Assembly (NCBI GenBank): GCA_013397455.1
Contig: VYZB01000755.1
Location: 131,656-195,655 of the forward strand
Length of the DNA: 64,000 nt
Direction of reading: 5' to 3'
DNA from: Crotophaga sulcirostris
Taxonomy: Eukaryota; Chordata; Aves; Cuculiformes; Crotophagidae
This document shows, one piece after another, positions 1 to 12,419 of the stretch (the first letter of the stretch is position 1; each line of letters starts with the position of its first letter). The position numbers were made by a program, and so were the translations under genes. The notes under the pieces were generated by a model that saw only the letters and a program-made list of their open reading frames with translations, was not told the origin of the DNA and did not search any database.

Positions 1-1640
1 TAAGATTCGGTTGAGAATAGGTTTTGCTTGCATTTGAGTTGTGACTGCGTATGCATGAAGGTCATGTCACCTTTCTCTTCTTTCTCTTAAAACACCAATC
101 TAATTTGAGATCGTGAACATTTCAGTTTGGTTAACTTGGTATGACTGAAAGACTTAAATCGTCTGCATTTTTGAGAAAGTTTTCAGCATTATTTAATTAG
201 GGTGTTAATTGGCAGCATGTTAGACTGTAGCACTGAAAACTATCGTGTAACCCTGGTAGCTAGATTCATTTCTTTGTGTCCAAGGAGACTGACATAACTG
301 TTGTGTGAGTGTTTCAGTAGTCATACTTTGAAACCGAGTGTCATGATAACTTTTGCCCCCCTTTCAGCTTACATCAATCATTAGTCTTCTCCTTTGGCTA
401 AGCTTCAAGTAAATAAATGAGAAAACATAATGCTGAGTTACAGATTTGCCTAAAACCAGCCACTTCTTCTCTAGGGGATTTAATCCAGAGCAAAAAGAGC
501 TCTTATAGCAAAGGTGTGTGACGCTGTCATATTTATGTATGGTTATTATGGTGACACTCAAATTCAAATGTCATCTGTGTGAGGTGGGTCTTGAAAGGAT
601 CAAACTGTTATTGCAACCCATTCAGAATAATTCTGACTGGGCAGATGATGACTTCTTTGAGCCAAATAAACAAGGGCTGTGCTCCACTAAAAATGGCCAT
701 TTTCAATGTGCAAAGCAGACCCTGACTATTTCAGGCATAGGAGACTGGTGCTTCTTGGATATTTAGATATATATCTGTACCTATAGAGACGTAGATGTGT
801 ATTATATGCACTCTGGGCCTGTAGATGACAACTGTTCTGCCACTAGTGTAGTCAAGGGTTAAATATGCAGGAGTACATTTTTGGTGGACAGTACTGTATG
901 AAGAAACTTTTCAGAATGCTTTATTTAAAAAAAAATACTCTTGGCAATGATGCTGTTGAAATGAGTTTAATAGACTGTGGAATGATTGCACTGTGATGGC
1001 ATCTCAGTGGTAACTTGGTCATTGGGAACGCTGAAACGTGGACTAGAATGGAATTCTTTTACACTCAAAGCATTTGCTGTTTTCTTTTTTACAAACACTG
1101 GTTTGTACGTAGTCTGAATTGAATGTGAATGTTTTTTTAAATGCCTCTCCGGTTCTTGATAATATACATTTTTGATAGATTATTGCAAATTTTCCTGTAT
1201 TTGTCTAACTATTAAAATAAAAATTGCATGGATCCTGACTTGACTTGCCTTTACTATATTACTTTAAAGCTATCAATTAAAGCTGTTGGAAGCCTAAGAC
1301 TGTAGCTAATTTTAGTCAACATTTAATGAGCAAGATTCCTGCCTTAAGACCCTTAAGTAGCTGCTTTATTTCCCAGAGGACTAGCTTCAAACTAATTTCT
1401 GTAGAAGTACTTTCTTTTAAAGAGTTGGTCAAAGCCTGTTGCAAAAGCACTCGTGAGGTATAATTAAGGCATGAAAAAACTATGTGAGATAATACTCAAA
1501 ATGCCAGCTGGCACAGTGCAGATCCATGTTACCAGGGAAGAGTATATAGGATGCTCAGAAAGAAAACATTTCATGAGCAGTAGTGTGTATTATTTTGGCG
1601 TTGATTTCATATAAATACAATTGAAAAAGAGCTTTTTCTT
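1..1640. other. AT-rich flank, no gene recognised; possible 3' UTR of upstream neighbour
   Basis: No exon with credible coding content is visible on either strand. The sequence is AT-rich and contains an AATAAA hexamer at 1216-1221 on the + strand, followed by ordinary AT-rich DNA. In other vertebrates PSEN1 lies upstream of PAPLN on the same strand, so this could be the end of its 3' UTR. That rests on synteny alone, since no PSEN1 coding exon is present. Confidence 0.25.
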
Positions 1641-1689
1641 AGCAGCATTTTTTGTTGTTGTTCTGGAGCAGTGTTCACTGCAAAGTTCA

Positions 1690-3265
1690 AATTTGTCTGA
1701 GTTGACTGGCTGCTATTGAAGATGTTTCCTTGAGGGATTTGCCTGTCTGCATAGAAGACCTAAAGCAAGATCCATCCTGACAAGTAGAAAGTCGAGCACA
1801 GGTGGTAGCAGGCCTGCATGGATGAGCAAGGAGCTCCTGACTGAACTCAAACAGGAAGTGTAGAAGAGGTGGAAGCAGGGGCAAATGACCCAAAAGGAGT
1901 ACAGAGCTGCTTTCTGATCTTGCAGGGGTAGAGTTAGGAAAGCCAAGGCCCCTCTGGAGGTGAATCTGGAAAGGGATGTGAAGGGCAGGAAGAAAGGTTT
2001 CTACGACTGTATATAACAGCAAAAGGAAGGCTGGGGAAAAGAGATGCACCTCCCCCGGCTGCTGAATGGGGTGGGGAGCTCGTGGCGAACGACATGGAGG
2101 GGGCTGTAGTGCTTGATGGTTTCCTTCCCTCAGCCTTTATCGTTAAGACTGGCCTTAAGGTATCCCATACCCCTGAGACCAGAGGGAAAGTCTGGAAAAA
2201 GGGAGACTTCCCCTCAGTGGAAGAGGCTGGGCTAGGGAGCACTGTAGGCAAATTGGGTGTACTTAGGTCTGAGGCCCGGCAGGTTGCGCTGGTGCTGAGG
2301 GAGCTGGCCGACGCCATTGCGAGGCCGCTCTCGGTTGTCTTGGGGGTGATCATGGCGGCTGGGGCTCAGCCTCACCTCCGTCCCTGGGAACCTGGCAGAG
2401 AGGATCATCCTGGAAAACACTTCCAAACACATGAAGGACAGAGGAATGAATGAGGGTAGTTAACGTGGATCTGTGAAGAGGAAATCACGCTTGAGCAGCC
2501 TCACCGCCTTTTGCAATGAGGTGACTGGCTTGCTGGATGAGAGGAAGGCAGGTGATTTTGTTTACTTTGACTTTTGTGGGGCTTTTTCTCCCATAACATC
2601 ATCATAGACAAGCAGGCAATGTAGAGGTTAGGGAGAGTGAGATGGAAAATACGCACAGTGCCCAGGCTGAGAGGATTGTGATCAGCACCACAAAATCCAG
2701 TTGGAGACAAGTCGCTAGCGGTGTGCCTCAGGGCTCAGCACTGGGTCAATGCCGTTCAACATCTTCATTAATGATCTGGATGGCAGAATGGAGTGCACCC
2801 TCAGCAAGTCTGATGATGACAAACAATGGAAGTGGCTGGTAGCCCAGCTATGGCTATGCTGCGGTTTACAGGAACCTCAGCAGGCTGGAGAACCAAGCAG
2901 AAAGGGAATCTCGTGATGTTCAACAAAGGGGAAATGCAAAGTCCTGCATCTGGGCAGGGGTAACTGCAGTCACAAGTACATACTGGGGTCTGACCAGCTG
3001 GAAAGCAGCTCTGCAGAGAAGGACCTTGGGATTCAAGTGGACAGCAAGCTGATTGAGAGCCAGCAGTGCACCCTTATAGCAAATAAGGCCATCAGCATCC
3101 TGGGCTGTGCCAGGAATGTTGCCAGCAGGTCAAAGATGATTCTTCCTCTCTGCTCAACACAGGTTAGGCCACATCTGGAGTCCTGTGTCCGGCTGTGGGC
3201 TCCCATTACAAAGAAGACTGGAGTGAGTCCAGTGCAGGGCCACAGAACTGTGTCAAAATATGTAG
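1690..3265 (+). mobile_element. Decayed CR1 LINE, ORF2 (reverse transcriptase) relic
   Basis: Reading the + strand in shifting frames gives pieces of a CR1 ORF2 protein in the right order. Around 1,800-2,000 is a segment like the linker between endonuclease and reverse transcriptase. At about 2,290-2,330 is a stretch reading LRELADAIARPLSVV. At 2720-2743 is the RT motif GVPQGSALG, and after a frameshift NIFINDLD at about 2,758-2,782. The catalytic FADD-like box is degraded to SKSDDDK near 2,800-2,820. Thumb-region pieces (NKAISILGCA, VRPHLESCV) run to 3,265. The copy lacks the CR1 3' tail and has many frameshifts and stops, so it is old and inactive. It is much more diverged than the short CR1 copies elsewhere in the window. 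Confidence 0.88.
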
Positions 3266-6200
3266 ATTTCTTAATTCCGGTCTAGTTCTGAGGTGTAATA
3301 TGAAATATTTTCAGAATAGAAATTATTTTTGGAACTAGTAGCTAAAACCTCCTCTAAAAGTGAGACTCGGGACCTAATTTGAGCTTTCATCTTAGTAGTA
3401 ATTGATCTTATTGACTTTAAATACTGAACTTGGAGATACTATTCTAATATTCTAGTTTAATTACTCTTTTTTTTTTTTTTACTTCATTCTATTTTTAATG
3501 TAATCTTTTGGGGATCAGTAAATAAGTTTCTTTGACAGCATCAGCTCTTATGGAAAACTCGGTTTGTAGCAGTTGCTGCTAGGTACTTTTAATTTACTGA
3601 GAAATCACAATTAAAGGTATGTTTAAGACCAAATTCTGGTCCGTAGATATCAGGAATTTGTGAGTTCTGCAGAGAAAAGAACCAGCTTTCATTGTGAGGA
3701 GCTAACAGAACTAGTTTTTGGATAAAGCAACAATTGTTCACTTCCTGAGTTTTACAACCTAAATTTGTTCTCTTCTTAAAGCCCCATTTTCTCAGGAGGG
3801 TGATTTCAGCTTGGCACCAAGAGACACTGATGGATAGTACCAGTGTAATAGAATTAGATTTTTTTTTCTTAGTTTTGAAGTATGCTCTTAATCTAAACTG
3901 AATGGAATAACGAATAGATTTCTGGGTTCATATTAATTTTCTGATTTCAGTAATTATAGATAAGGATTAGCTGCTCTCGTCTGGGTGCTGCTCCTCACAG
4001 AATTAAGCGTTGTGCTTCCTATTGTTTTTATTGTACAAGTCAGAGTGAACATACTTGGAGAATGCCTGAGAGCACAGCTGGATGTTCATCAGATGTTAGC
4101 AGCTGCATATCCGATTGAATCAATCATTTATTTAGTCATGCTCAACAATAAAATACTAATACTAAAATACAATAAAATACTAAAACAATAAAATACTAAT
4201 ACTAAAATACTAATACTACTCAAATGAAGAATATCCTGCTCCTATCTAGTTATTGGCAGACATACACCTTGGGCACAAACTTAACTGTTTGGTAATGAAC
4301 TGTGTGACAAATTCCACTTCCAGTTGTTACCTATGAGGAAGGAATTAATTCAGGCTTAGATGCAAGGGGAAGGTTTGTAGGACCAAAAGTGGGTGCTGCC
4401 CACCCAACAGCCAGAGGGGCTGGTGAGTCCCCACGGGGCTCTGCTTCAGCAGGAGGCTCCATTGCTGGCTGGGGGCAAGAAACAAATGCTGCCTTGGAGC
4501 ACAAGTGAGAGAGCAGTGCCTGTCCTGGTGTCTGCAGCCAGCTCCCAGGAATAATCACTTCTAAAGCTGTAATCACAGCCACATGGCAGCACTGTGCCTT
4601 TTTTACTGCTTTCTATTCTTAGTGCTCGTAACAAGGGATTAAAGAACACGATAAAAATATACCCTTAAAAAAGTAGACTGTTATGAAATATGATTTCCTT
4701 TTGAAGGACTGTATTTAGTACGTGATGAATCCTGGAGGAGAGGCGTGTGTGCACTTCCAGTCACTGCTAAGGTTTCAAAACTATTTTAAGAACAGCAGAA
4801 CCTGGCTGTTGTCATAGTAGCAATAAACCTTTTAATCCCACTTCCTGTGGAGATGAAGCTGTTGTGTACTTAATCTGCTTAAAGATCATCAAGGCTGTTT
4901 GTGTGACAGGGAATGAGGGATACAGCACTGAGAAGATGCTGCTTGTTGCCCTGAGAAAGTTTAGTGCTTTTCTGTTTGATTAGGATTTGCTGAGGGACAG
5001 ATCTCATGACACGCTAGTAGGAGGACAGTCATCTGGGGAGCTAGCCTTCATTTACACCACAATTTAAATGAAACCATTTCTAGGTAGTTCTGGGCAAGAG
5101 CTTGCCTCTGTCATGGATCTCCCACAGTTTAAAAGCATCCTTTTTGAGCAAGTCCTTTCATCCTCAGTGCTTCCATTTGTTAGAGCCTCTGAGGCCTCCC
5201 AAACATTGCTGTAAAGCCTGTAGTCCCTGAAAAGTTAAGACAATTTAAAATTCCTTGAAGTATTTGGATAATGCAGGGTGACCTTAAACATACAACAAGT
5301 AGTCAAGAGAAACTGCAGAAAAATGACAGTTTCTTGAACTGTTTTTTTGAGGTCAGTTTGACTAGGTGGGGAAAATTTTAAATGTCATGTCAAAATAATC
5401 ATTGTAATAGACTTTGGCATCTTGAACCAAAAGTGCTGTGAACATTTGTTCATGTGTACCTGGAACTAAAAAAACCCCTTACTTCTCACCAGATCAGACT
5501 TCTCAGAGGTTACTGAGATCTGTGTCATTGCCAATTTATTTGGTGTAGTCTGGTTACAGTACTGAATTGCATAACCTCACACCCTGGTAATAAGGAATAC
5601 GTGTCTTTTCTTAGATTCATATGTACTGAATAATAGCAACAGTTTGGGGATATTTATTTGTTTGTTTTGCTGAATTCTGCATATTCTGGCTAGATGGAAG
5701 TTCCATCTTTAGGACAAATCACACCACAGAGCAAATGAAGGAATGTTTCCAAGGTTAGTTATTTGCAAATTAAAAAAATTAAATATCTATTTGATTGCTC
5801 CTCTGTAAAGTTTTGATGATGGGTAATTGTTTTTTCCTCTTTCCCCTCCTTTCCAGCAGCCCTTAGTTCAACACAACACAGAAAGATGTGTTGGACAAAG
5901 CACTGACTGTTCTTCCTTTCCCTCTGTCTGTGTATGAGCTCCTGGTACTAGAGGGAAGCTGGCCAGCTACTGCAGAAATTCTGCAACACTCTCTTGAATG
6001 AAATGCCACAGCAGTTTTAGCAGTTTTAAATTCCTGACTGCCCCTTTAGTGACGTTTGTTTGATGCCTGGTGCTACCACTAAACCTTTTGATCAGATTTA
6101 ATTACACATCAGGATGCCCTGCTCACTGAGTTACATTTAACTCCTGTACCTTTGATCTGCCCTTGCAGGCTCAGGAGATGCTGGCTGGCCCCCACCTGCA

Positions 6201-6285
6201 CTGAGGGATGAGGGAAGGTGGTTCCTTCCTCTTTACCCTCCCCTTTCACAGTGTTGGCTTCAGGAAACTTGGAGATGGAGCAGAA
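3266..6285. other. Non-coding stretch, no gene seen
   Basis: AT-rich sequence with short homopolymer runs (T tract near 3,468-3,480) and one small tandem repeat described separately. The short open frames show no domain, codon bias or splice context that would support a gene. Confidence 0.6.
4145..4221. repeat. Short AT-rich tandem repeat
   Basis: A unit of the form AATAAAATACTAATACT/AAAATAC is repeated imperfectly several times. It is low-complexity DNA with no sign of function. Confidence 0.8.
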
Positions 6286-6449
6286 TCACAATATCACCGT
6301 ATTACAAGGTTGGAAAGGACCTCTGAGATCATCGAGTCCAACCTATAACCCAACACTAACACCAACCCAGCATCTAAACCCTGGCACTGAGTGCCTCAGC
6401 CAATCTCCTCTTAAACACCTCCAGGGTTGGCAACTCCACCACCTCCCTG
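6286..6449 (-). mobile_element. CR1 LINE 3' end, truncated
   Basis: Reverse complement of the common CR1 tail: it begins with the octamer-type end and ACAAGGTTGGAAAGGACC, passes the 'hydrophobic' tail region and stops at the GGTGGTGGAGT segment. The 5' side is lost at 6,449. About 164 bases remain. Confidence 0.92.
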
Positions 6450-8934
6450 TGAACACCTCCAGATGGGGCACAATCCAAGGAACCTGATGTGGGGGTGAAA
6501 TCCCCTGGGACAGCCCCACGTTTGTCCCGAAGAGGTGTCCTGTACAGTGTCCTCACCAGAAGACTGGTGAGATGGGGTGAAGGACATCTTCTCAGCAGAA
6601 CCGTTTGTGTTACTGTTTGGAGGGGCTTTGGAAACTGTCCAATGACATGAAATGTCTGAACGAAAAAAAGTTTTTATTTTAAAACAGCTTCTATTTTGGA
6701 CCATTCTTAACATTTGAAAATAATAATTCAGATTTTTCACTGTTTTAATTTGTCTGAATGTTTCAACACTTTGTCCCACTTTGGGAGTTTTTTGACCACA
6801 GATCTTCAATAATTTCACAATATGAGGCAACTGTTTCTTTTTCTTCTTAGATGGTAAAAATATTAGTATGGTGGGGTTTTTTTATATAACCAACCTATCA
6901 TTCTTTGGAATTTATGTTACCCAGTTGATTTCTTAGCAAAAAAACTCTGGGATAACTCTGTTAAAGGTATCAATTTTTCTTTACTGTGCTGTATTATGCT
7001 AAATTAATTATTAAATGTTTGGATCTGACTGGTTAGTAGATGGATACTGAATGGAAGAAAATACCTCTGTATTCATTAATACCTCTGTAGACACTTACAA
7101 TACTGAGGCATATTATTTTAATTTTTGTCAATGATTTTGATCGTAATTTTGGGTGGATTTCCTTTTGGTACAGTATTTTTAATCAAAACTTGCAAATCGT
7201 GTATTTTTACATCCAGCTCAACTCAAGTTCTGCCAAATTGCCCAAGGTATGATTAATATTTACAATAGTAGCTAAAATTAAATTTCATGTTTTAATAAGA
7301 AAGCATATTTTATCAATAGTCTCTTAAGTTTTGCAGGGTGAGATCATAATTTTATCAATGTCTTATAGAGTGCTGAGTATTTTGACGCATGTAGTAATGG
7401 TTTTTCTGCTTTTATTAGAAACAAATTGAACAGCTGGGTACGAATGTCTGCCACTCTCAGTTACAGGAATGGTCACTGCCTCCAGGTGCTGCTTGGTCTT
7501 TAGTGGATTTTTTTTCCCAACTATAATTATAGGGATGAGAGCTCTTTATGCTTAATCTTGTAATGAGTTCGTTTGCGTAATGCATTTACCCAAGTGGACT
7601 TCCTAGATGGGGAAGCACAGAGCTTGTGCATGCTGCATGGGCTGCTGGACATTCCACTGGGGATAAACCAGGGATGGAAATGCTGCAAGAGAAAACAATG
7701 TGGAGCGCTCCAACACTGCCACTGGAGTCAGTGACACACTGAATGCCTTAAAGAAAAAATAAAAATCAGTGGTTAAAATAGTGACCATTGCTAGCTGGGG
7801 ATGATAACCTTAAACCAGCTACTCTGAGACAGTAGAGTGGTGCCTCCCACTGCAGTGCTGTGAACATTGTCTTGGACATTGATATCTGTGGCTGATAAAA
7901 CTAGAAATAGATACAGCAATGTAAATATATGCCTGAGAAGATGAGGTATGGGGTTTGTAGCTTCACCTCTTATTCCACAGTGTTTATAGCAAGTGGTTTG
8001 TTTTTTCAACCTGAACAATTATTCAAAACCCATTCTTGTTGAGGTTTGCAGGTTTTTCTTCCCATTTAGAAATCTAGGATAGCTAATTGTCCCCCTTGTG
8101 TTACTGAGAAAACCCCAGAGAGAGAGTGAGGTAGCTTAGTGATTTATTCCACAAATGTTCCCAGGGTCCCTTTGAAATCAGGTAGAAACTGGAATGTCTG
8201 TGGTTTGCTTTCAAATGGATACTCAAAGGGCATGATTTTTGTGTCTCCTTCTCAGGCTCTCAGAGGTATGCACATAGTAGGAAACCTGCCCTTCTGGCTC
8301 GTGTGTGCCTCTGGGTGAGAGGAAGGGTTGATTCCCTTCAGCACGGGGACCTGTGAAGCAGGCACCAGCGTGTCTCACATCAACCATTCTCAGCTTGGCC
8401 ACCTCATTTGCTCCTGGTGCTAAAACCAGCACGGTTGAGTACGGTATCGCAATGAGATGTGGTAGCTCCCAGCCACTACGGGAGAGCAACCAGAAGATCC
8501 ACTTCCACCTGGACCACCTTCTACAATTTTCCTATCACCAACAAAAGCAGCAGTGAGTGTTCCCGGTGGTTGCTCCCCTGTTTTTTTCTCAATTAGCCTT
8601 TCCTACTTTCATATATCTTAAATCCAAGTGCATGACTGAAAGGTGGAATAGAAGGAACACGCCAGAGAGGGCTGATAGATTTAGCAATGGTGTCTCTCAG
8701 TGTAGTGTGTACTGTAGTGAGAAGTTTAATACCATGTTTTCCTGACTTAATATGGCTATGAAATGACCAGACAGACACCATTTGGCTGAGTGCATAAAAA
8801 GCACTGATGTCTTCAAAATGCTGATGGCACAATTGGGCCCTTAATAATTACAAAAGCATTCTTCCAGCTGAGCTGACTTCACTAGAATGTGTAGAGAACC
8901 TGGACATGACTGCAGCACAGTCCTAGAAATATCT
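6450..8934. other. Non-coding stretch, no gene seen
   Basis: AT-rich sequence with no recognisable exon, RNA gene or repeat family beyond homopolymer runs. Confidence 0.55.
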
Positions 8935-8993
8935 TCACAGTGTCACAGTATTACAAGGTTGGAAAGGACCTCTGAGACCATCAGGTCCAACCT
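8935..8993 (-). mobile_element. CR1 LINE 3' terminal fragment (very short)
   Basis: About 60 bases matching the last part of the CR1 tail (GTCACAGTATTACAAGGTTG then GGACCTCTGAGACCATCAGG). It ends abruptly after the TCCAACCTG segment and is an extreme 5' truncation. Confidence 0.88.
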
Positions 8994-11880
8994 GTCTTGC
9001 TATGCAGTTTTAAATCCTTCTTCCTAAACCGGGTTACTCAAGTCCACATTTTTTGAAATCAACATCTTCTCTGGACATTTGTCTAAGTTTCAAACTTTTT
9101 TTTGGTTATCCAGAACGAAACATTAAATTTCTCCTCCAGTGGGGTAGAAAGAGGAAGAAGCTGAAGGTGCCACATTCCCCTGTGGTGCAATGCTTGTATG
9201 GTTTCTGTCTACCATGCTATTTCCCCAGTGCTCCTAACACTGCTGTTTGCTGTGTGGCTTTGTACACTGAATTCTTGTGGTTTGAATTGTTTTTCTCAGG
9301 TATGTTGTTCTGCATTTTTCCTAGATGAATTCGATGAATTCATTTGTTGGTGTTTACCTCTGCCTCCAGTTCTTCTGCAACAGTAGAGTCCGGCGCTGAC
9401 TACAGGTAACAAACTACTATTCACATTACAGTCTCCTTGCTGTGTTTCTCCAGCTCTAGTGATTTTTGCATCATTTTCCCACTGCAATTTTTGTGAGCAT
9501 GTTTTCAATTCCTACTTCTTCATCAAAGAATATTTTGATTCAAACCAAGTCTAGTAATGATTCCCATCTTTGTTAGAAACCCTTCTCATGCGACTCCTTG
9601 TTTTCATTTTACATTGTTATTTCAGTAGTGTCTCTTACCTAGTTTCTGTTGCCAAGATTCTGTCTGTATCCAAGGCAACTTAAATAATTTTGAGAGTAAG
9701 ATAGCGAGAGGTGATGTATCAATTACTAATATCCAAGTAAATTACCTCTGTGGCACTCCCTTCATGCATCATTGTAATTCTGCTTGATTTAAAATGTTTG
9801 GGTGCAGTGTGTACAGTTGTGGAGACAGGGAAGATTCCTCACTAATGAAGACCTGCTGTTTTGTAATGCTGCAACATGTTCCAGCCTATTCCAGTGCCAT
9901 GTGCATCACGTGGGATCTGGGCTGACAGCCAGTGCAAATGTTTCTTCAAGGACTTCAGGACATATTCTCATTACGTTTAGATTCTCCCATTCTCTTTTCA
10001 TCTGAAGGATGCCACTCTTTCTGCTCATTTCAAAGTGTGGTGCAAAGCACTCCATCTGCCAGCATGAGAGGGACCCACTGGTGCTCTCGTGTGAGAGGCA
10101 GTAGGATGGCTGCCTTTGAGAGTGGCTTTTTAACCTCCAGCTGTGAAAAGTCCCAGGTCTTTGAACACTGTCAGAGCTTGGCCAGTGTCCAACAGTGTTT
10201 TCATCCAGTGCTGGAGGAAATGTAAAATTCCCTGGAAGAAAAAGCTTAGTTTCTGTGAGCTTGGTAAAGAAACAAGGGAGGATGAGACATGGGATGAAGC
10301 ATCTGAAACTCTCCACAGCTGAAAAAGCCCAACTTTTTGTGGAAGAAAATGGAGGAAAAATGGATTCGTGGGAGCTGTGCATATAAACACATGTATTCAC
10401 TCTCAGCCTGGTATTGAATGTGTGTGATGGGACTATAAGATCTTATCTAGGGGTCATTTTAAGGGAACAGAAATTACAAAACAGTATGCAAGAATGGAGG
10501 CCATTACACAATACTTTGCACTGGAACACAGTTTCTGTGAGGTGAATATAGTGGCAACAGCCCCACGTCTGTATGTGCCATATGGCAAATGAGACTCTGC
10601 ATTTCTGAGAGCCTGTAGAACTGGCTGAAGACTTCTGAAAAGGTGCAGACTCAGCCTGGAGGGACTGATGTGGGAAGGAAGGAGACACCCTTTTCTGTCC
10701 TTACTTTGCAAGTTATCCAAGGACAAGCCTCTATTCTTGTCTTTGCTGTGGTCTATGACTTATGACCAGACAATCAGTGCTAAATTGCATGGATTCTTTC
10801 TTGGACAACCACATACAATAACATCTTCTTTTCAGCTGAATGAGTTTCTTGAGAGTGTTGTTGTTACATCGAATTCCTGGCTAATTAATGATTCTCATTG
10901 TCTAGGCAAGTGCATTAATTAACTGGATACATAAGAAAGTCTGGGTCAAACTTCAGAAAGTCGGCCAGACTCTCTCAATCCCTTGTGGCTGCTGGGATCA
11001 TCCTGCTGCCTGGTGTGACCTGAGTAATCAGTGCATTGCCAGACTGGCATGTCTCCGTCCTGGTTCTCATGGGTTCATGGTAGTGTTCAGCAGCAGTTCA
11101 AGACTCTGTTGTGGGTGGCATGTGTGTCCAGGAAGATGGTCTTGTGTGTACAGCACCTGACAGTGGCTTGGAAGTAGCTTGGGAACCCCTTTGGGAGGTT
11201 GTTTGGCTTATAACTTCTGGGGACAGCGTTACTGGTGAAGCTGAAGTTACTTCACAAGGGGAATGGGACCAGGGTTTAAAATCTCCAACCTGCATATCAC
11301 TAACAGAACACATTCTGCCTTCAGGTGGTACATGGCCCAGTGACTGTGCTTACCACGGATTCTGATGATCATTGTGAACTCCTTCAACAGAAGATGGGGT
11401 ACATGCTGTTGTGGCGTTAGCTGTTGAATAGAGCTTCTCCTGGAAAAAAAAAAAAAGGAAATTTGTTTTGTTCCTTCTGTCTTGGCCAAACGTAAGATTA
11501 GGAGAGAGGAAGAGAAACTGAGGCTAATTCTCTTCTTCATACTTGGCTTATATTGCTGTAGGCTTGCTTACCTCAATATATGTAAGATGAAAGTCAGGCT
11601 GCGCTCTTGGGACTGGAATTGCAAGACTGCAGTGGGTGTCTGGCATGAAGAGGTTTCTTTGTACTTTAATGGGCACTGCAAGGGGTTCCCAAGAGGGTTC
11701 TTCAGATGAAAGGTGTTTTTCTATAGGCAGGCTGCACTGAGTCTCATTATTGCTTTGGCTTTTGCTGCACAGCACATATGTTACTGCGGGGTTGTCAACC
11801 CTTCAGTAGGTTTCTACAGTGCAATAAACAATAAGTAGATTAACCAAGCAAAGACGATTAGAGACACTTTGGGGAAGGGA
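8994..11880. other. Non-coding stretch, no gene seen
   Basis: Mixed-composition DNA with several short open frames on both strands, including a 164-codon frame on the - strand at 9,906-10,400. None has a recognisable domain or codon bias. I see no supported gene. Confidence 0.5.
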
Positions 11881-11915
11881 AGGAAAGGGAAGGGAGGAGG
11901 ATGAGCAGGAGGGAG

Positions 11916-11924
11916 TATAAAAAG
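11916..11924 (+). promoter_or_regulatory. TATA box upstream of the coiled-coil ORF
   Basis: TATAAAAAG follows a purine-rich tract (11,874-11,914). The expected transcription start about 30 bases downstream (near 11,945) would give a roughly 90-base leader to the ATG at 12,036. The motif and spacing are seen in the sequence; promoter activity is inferred. Confidence 0.45.
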
Positions 11925-12035
11925 AGACCTCAAGACTGTGAGTGCCAGGCTTCCCAGTGCATGTTACACAGGGTGGCTTTCTTTGTCCCTTTTGGGTTTG
12001 GGTTAGGGAGACTGAATAGAACCAACTCTGACGCC

Positions 12036-12308
12036 ATGTCCAAAGAGAAACTGGAGTCACTGGTCAAGAACATGGAGATCATGCTCTCTGAGGTAGAGCA
12101 GCTAAAGATCCACTGCACCAAGCAGACGGAGGAGGTGAACCAGGTGGTACAGGAACTGCGCCGGGAGAACAGGGAGCTGACAGAGAAGTACGAGCACATC
12201 TGTCAGGACCTGAAGGAGGCCAAGGAGGCTATTGCCCAGCTGCAGGACACCAAGTTTGCCTTTGAGGCAAAGGAGCGACAAGCGCAGAAGCTCAACCGGC
12301 AGTTGTAA
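12036..12308 (+). CDS. Small coiled-coil protein (90 aa) or coiled-coil exon, unidentified
   Basis: I do not recognise this protein. The frame opens at an ATG in good Kozak context (GCC ATG, G at -3) and runs 90 codons to TAA. The product is almost entirely charged, with heptad-spaced leucines (LESLVKNMEIML, VVQELRRENRELTEKY, AIAQLQDTKFAFEAKE), as expected of a parallel coiled coil. It has no signal peptide or membrane segment. The ORF is GC-rich with many G/C third positions, unlike its AT-rich surroundings, which argues for real coding sequence. Immediately after the TAA the same frame continues with charged residues (SIRKEKREIS) to a second stop, so the first stop may truncate a longer coiled coil. 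An alternative is an internal exon: a pyrimidine-rich acceptor ends at 12,005 and a GTAAAG donor-like site lies at 12,305. A processed retrocopy fragment is also possible. Confidence 0.55.
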   Translation: MSKEKLESLVKNMEIMLSEVEQLKIHCTKQTEEVNQVVQELRRENRELTEKYEHICQDLKEAKEAIAQLQDTKFAFEAKERQAQKLNRQL

Positions 12309-12419
12309 AGCATCAGGAAAGAGAAGCGAGAGATTTCTTAACCTGATCTAGGAGTAAACAGAAACCTTCAACTGCCACAACAGAAAACCCCTGGATTGCT
12401 AATTTGAAGCAACCCTTTC

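Noticed and set aside
1687..2353. Open frames on the - strand near 2 kb
   Set aside because: They are antisense shadows of the CR1 ORF2 relic.
9906..10400. A 164-codon open frame on the - strand
   Set aside because: No recognisable domain or codon bias and no supporting splice or promoter signals; overlapping frames on both strands look alike.
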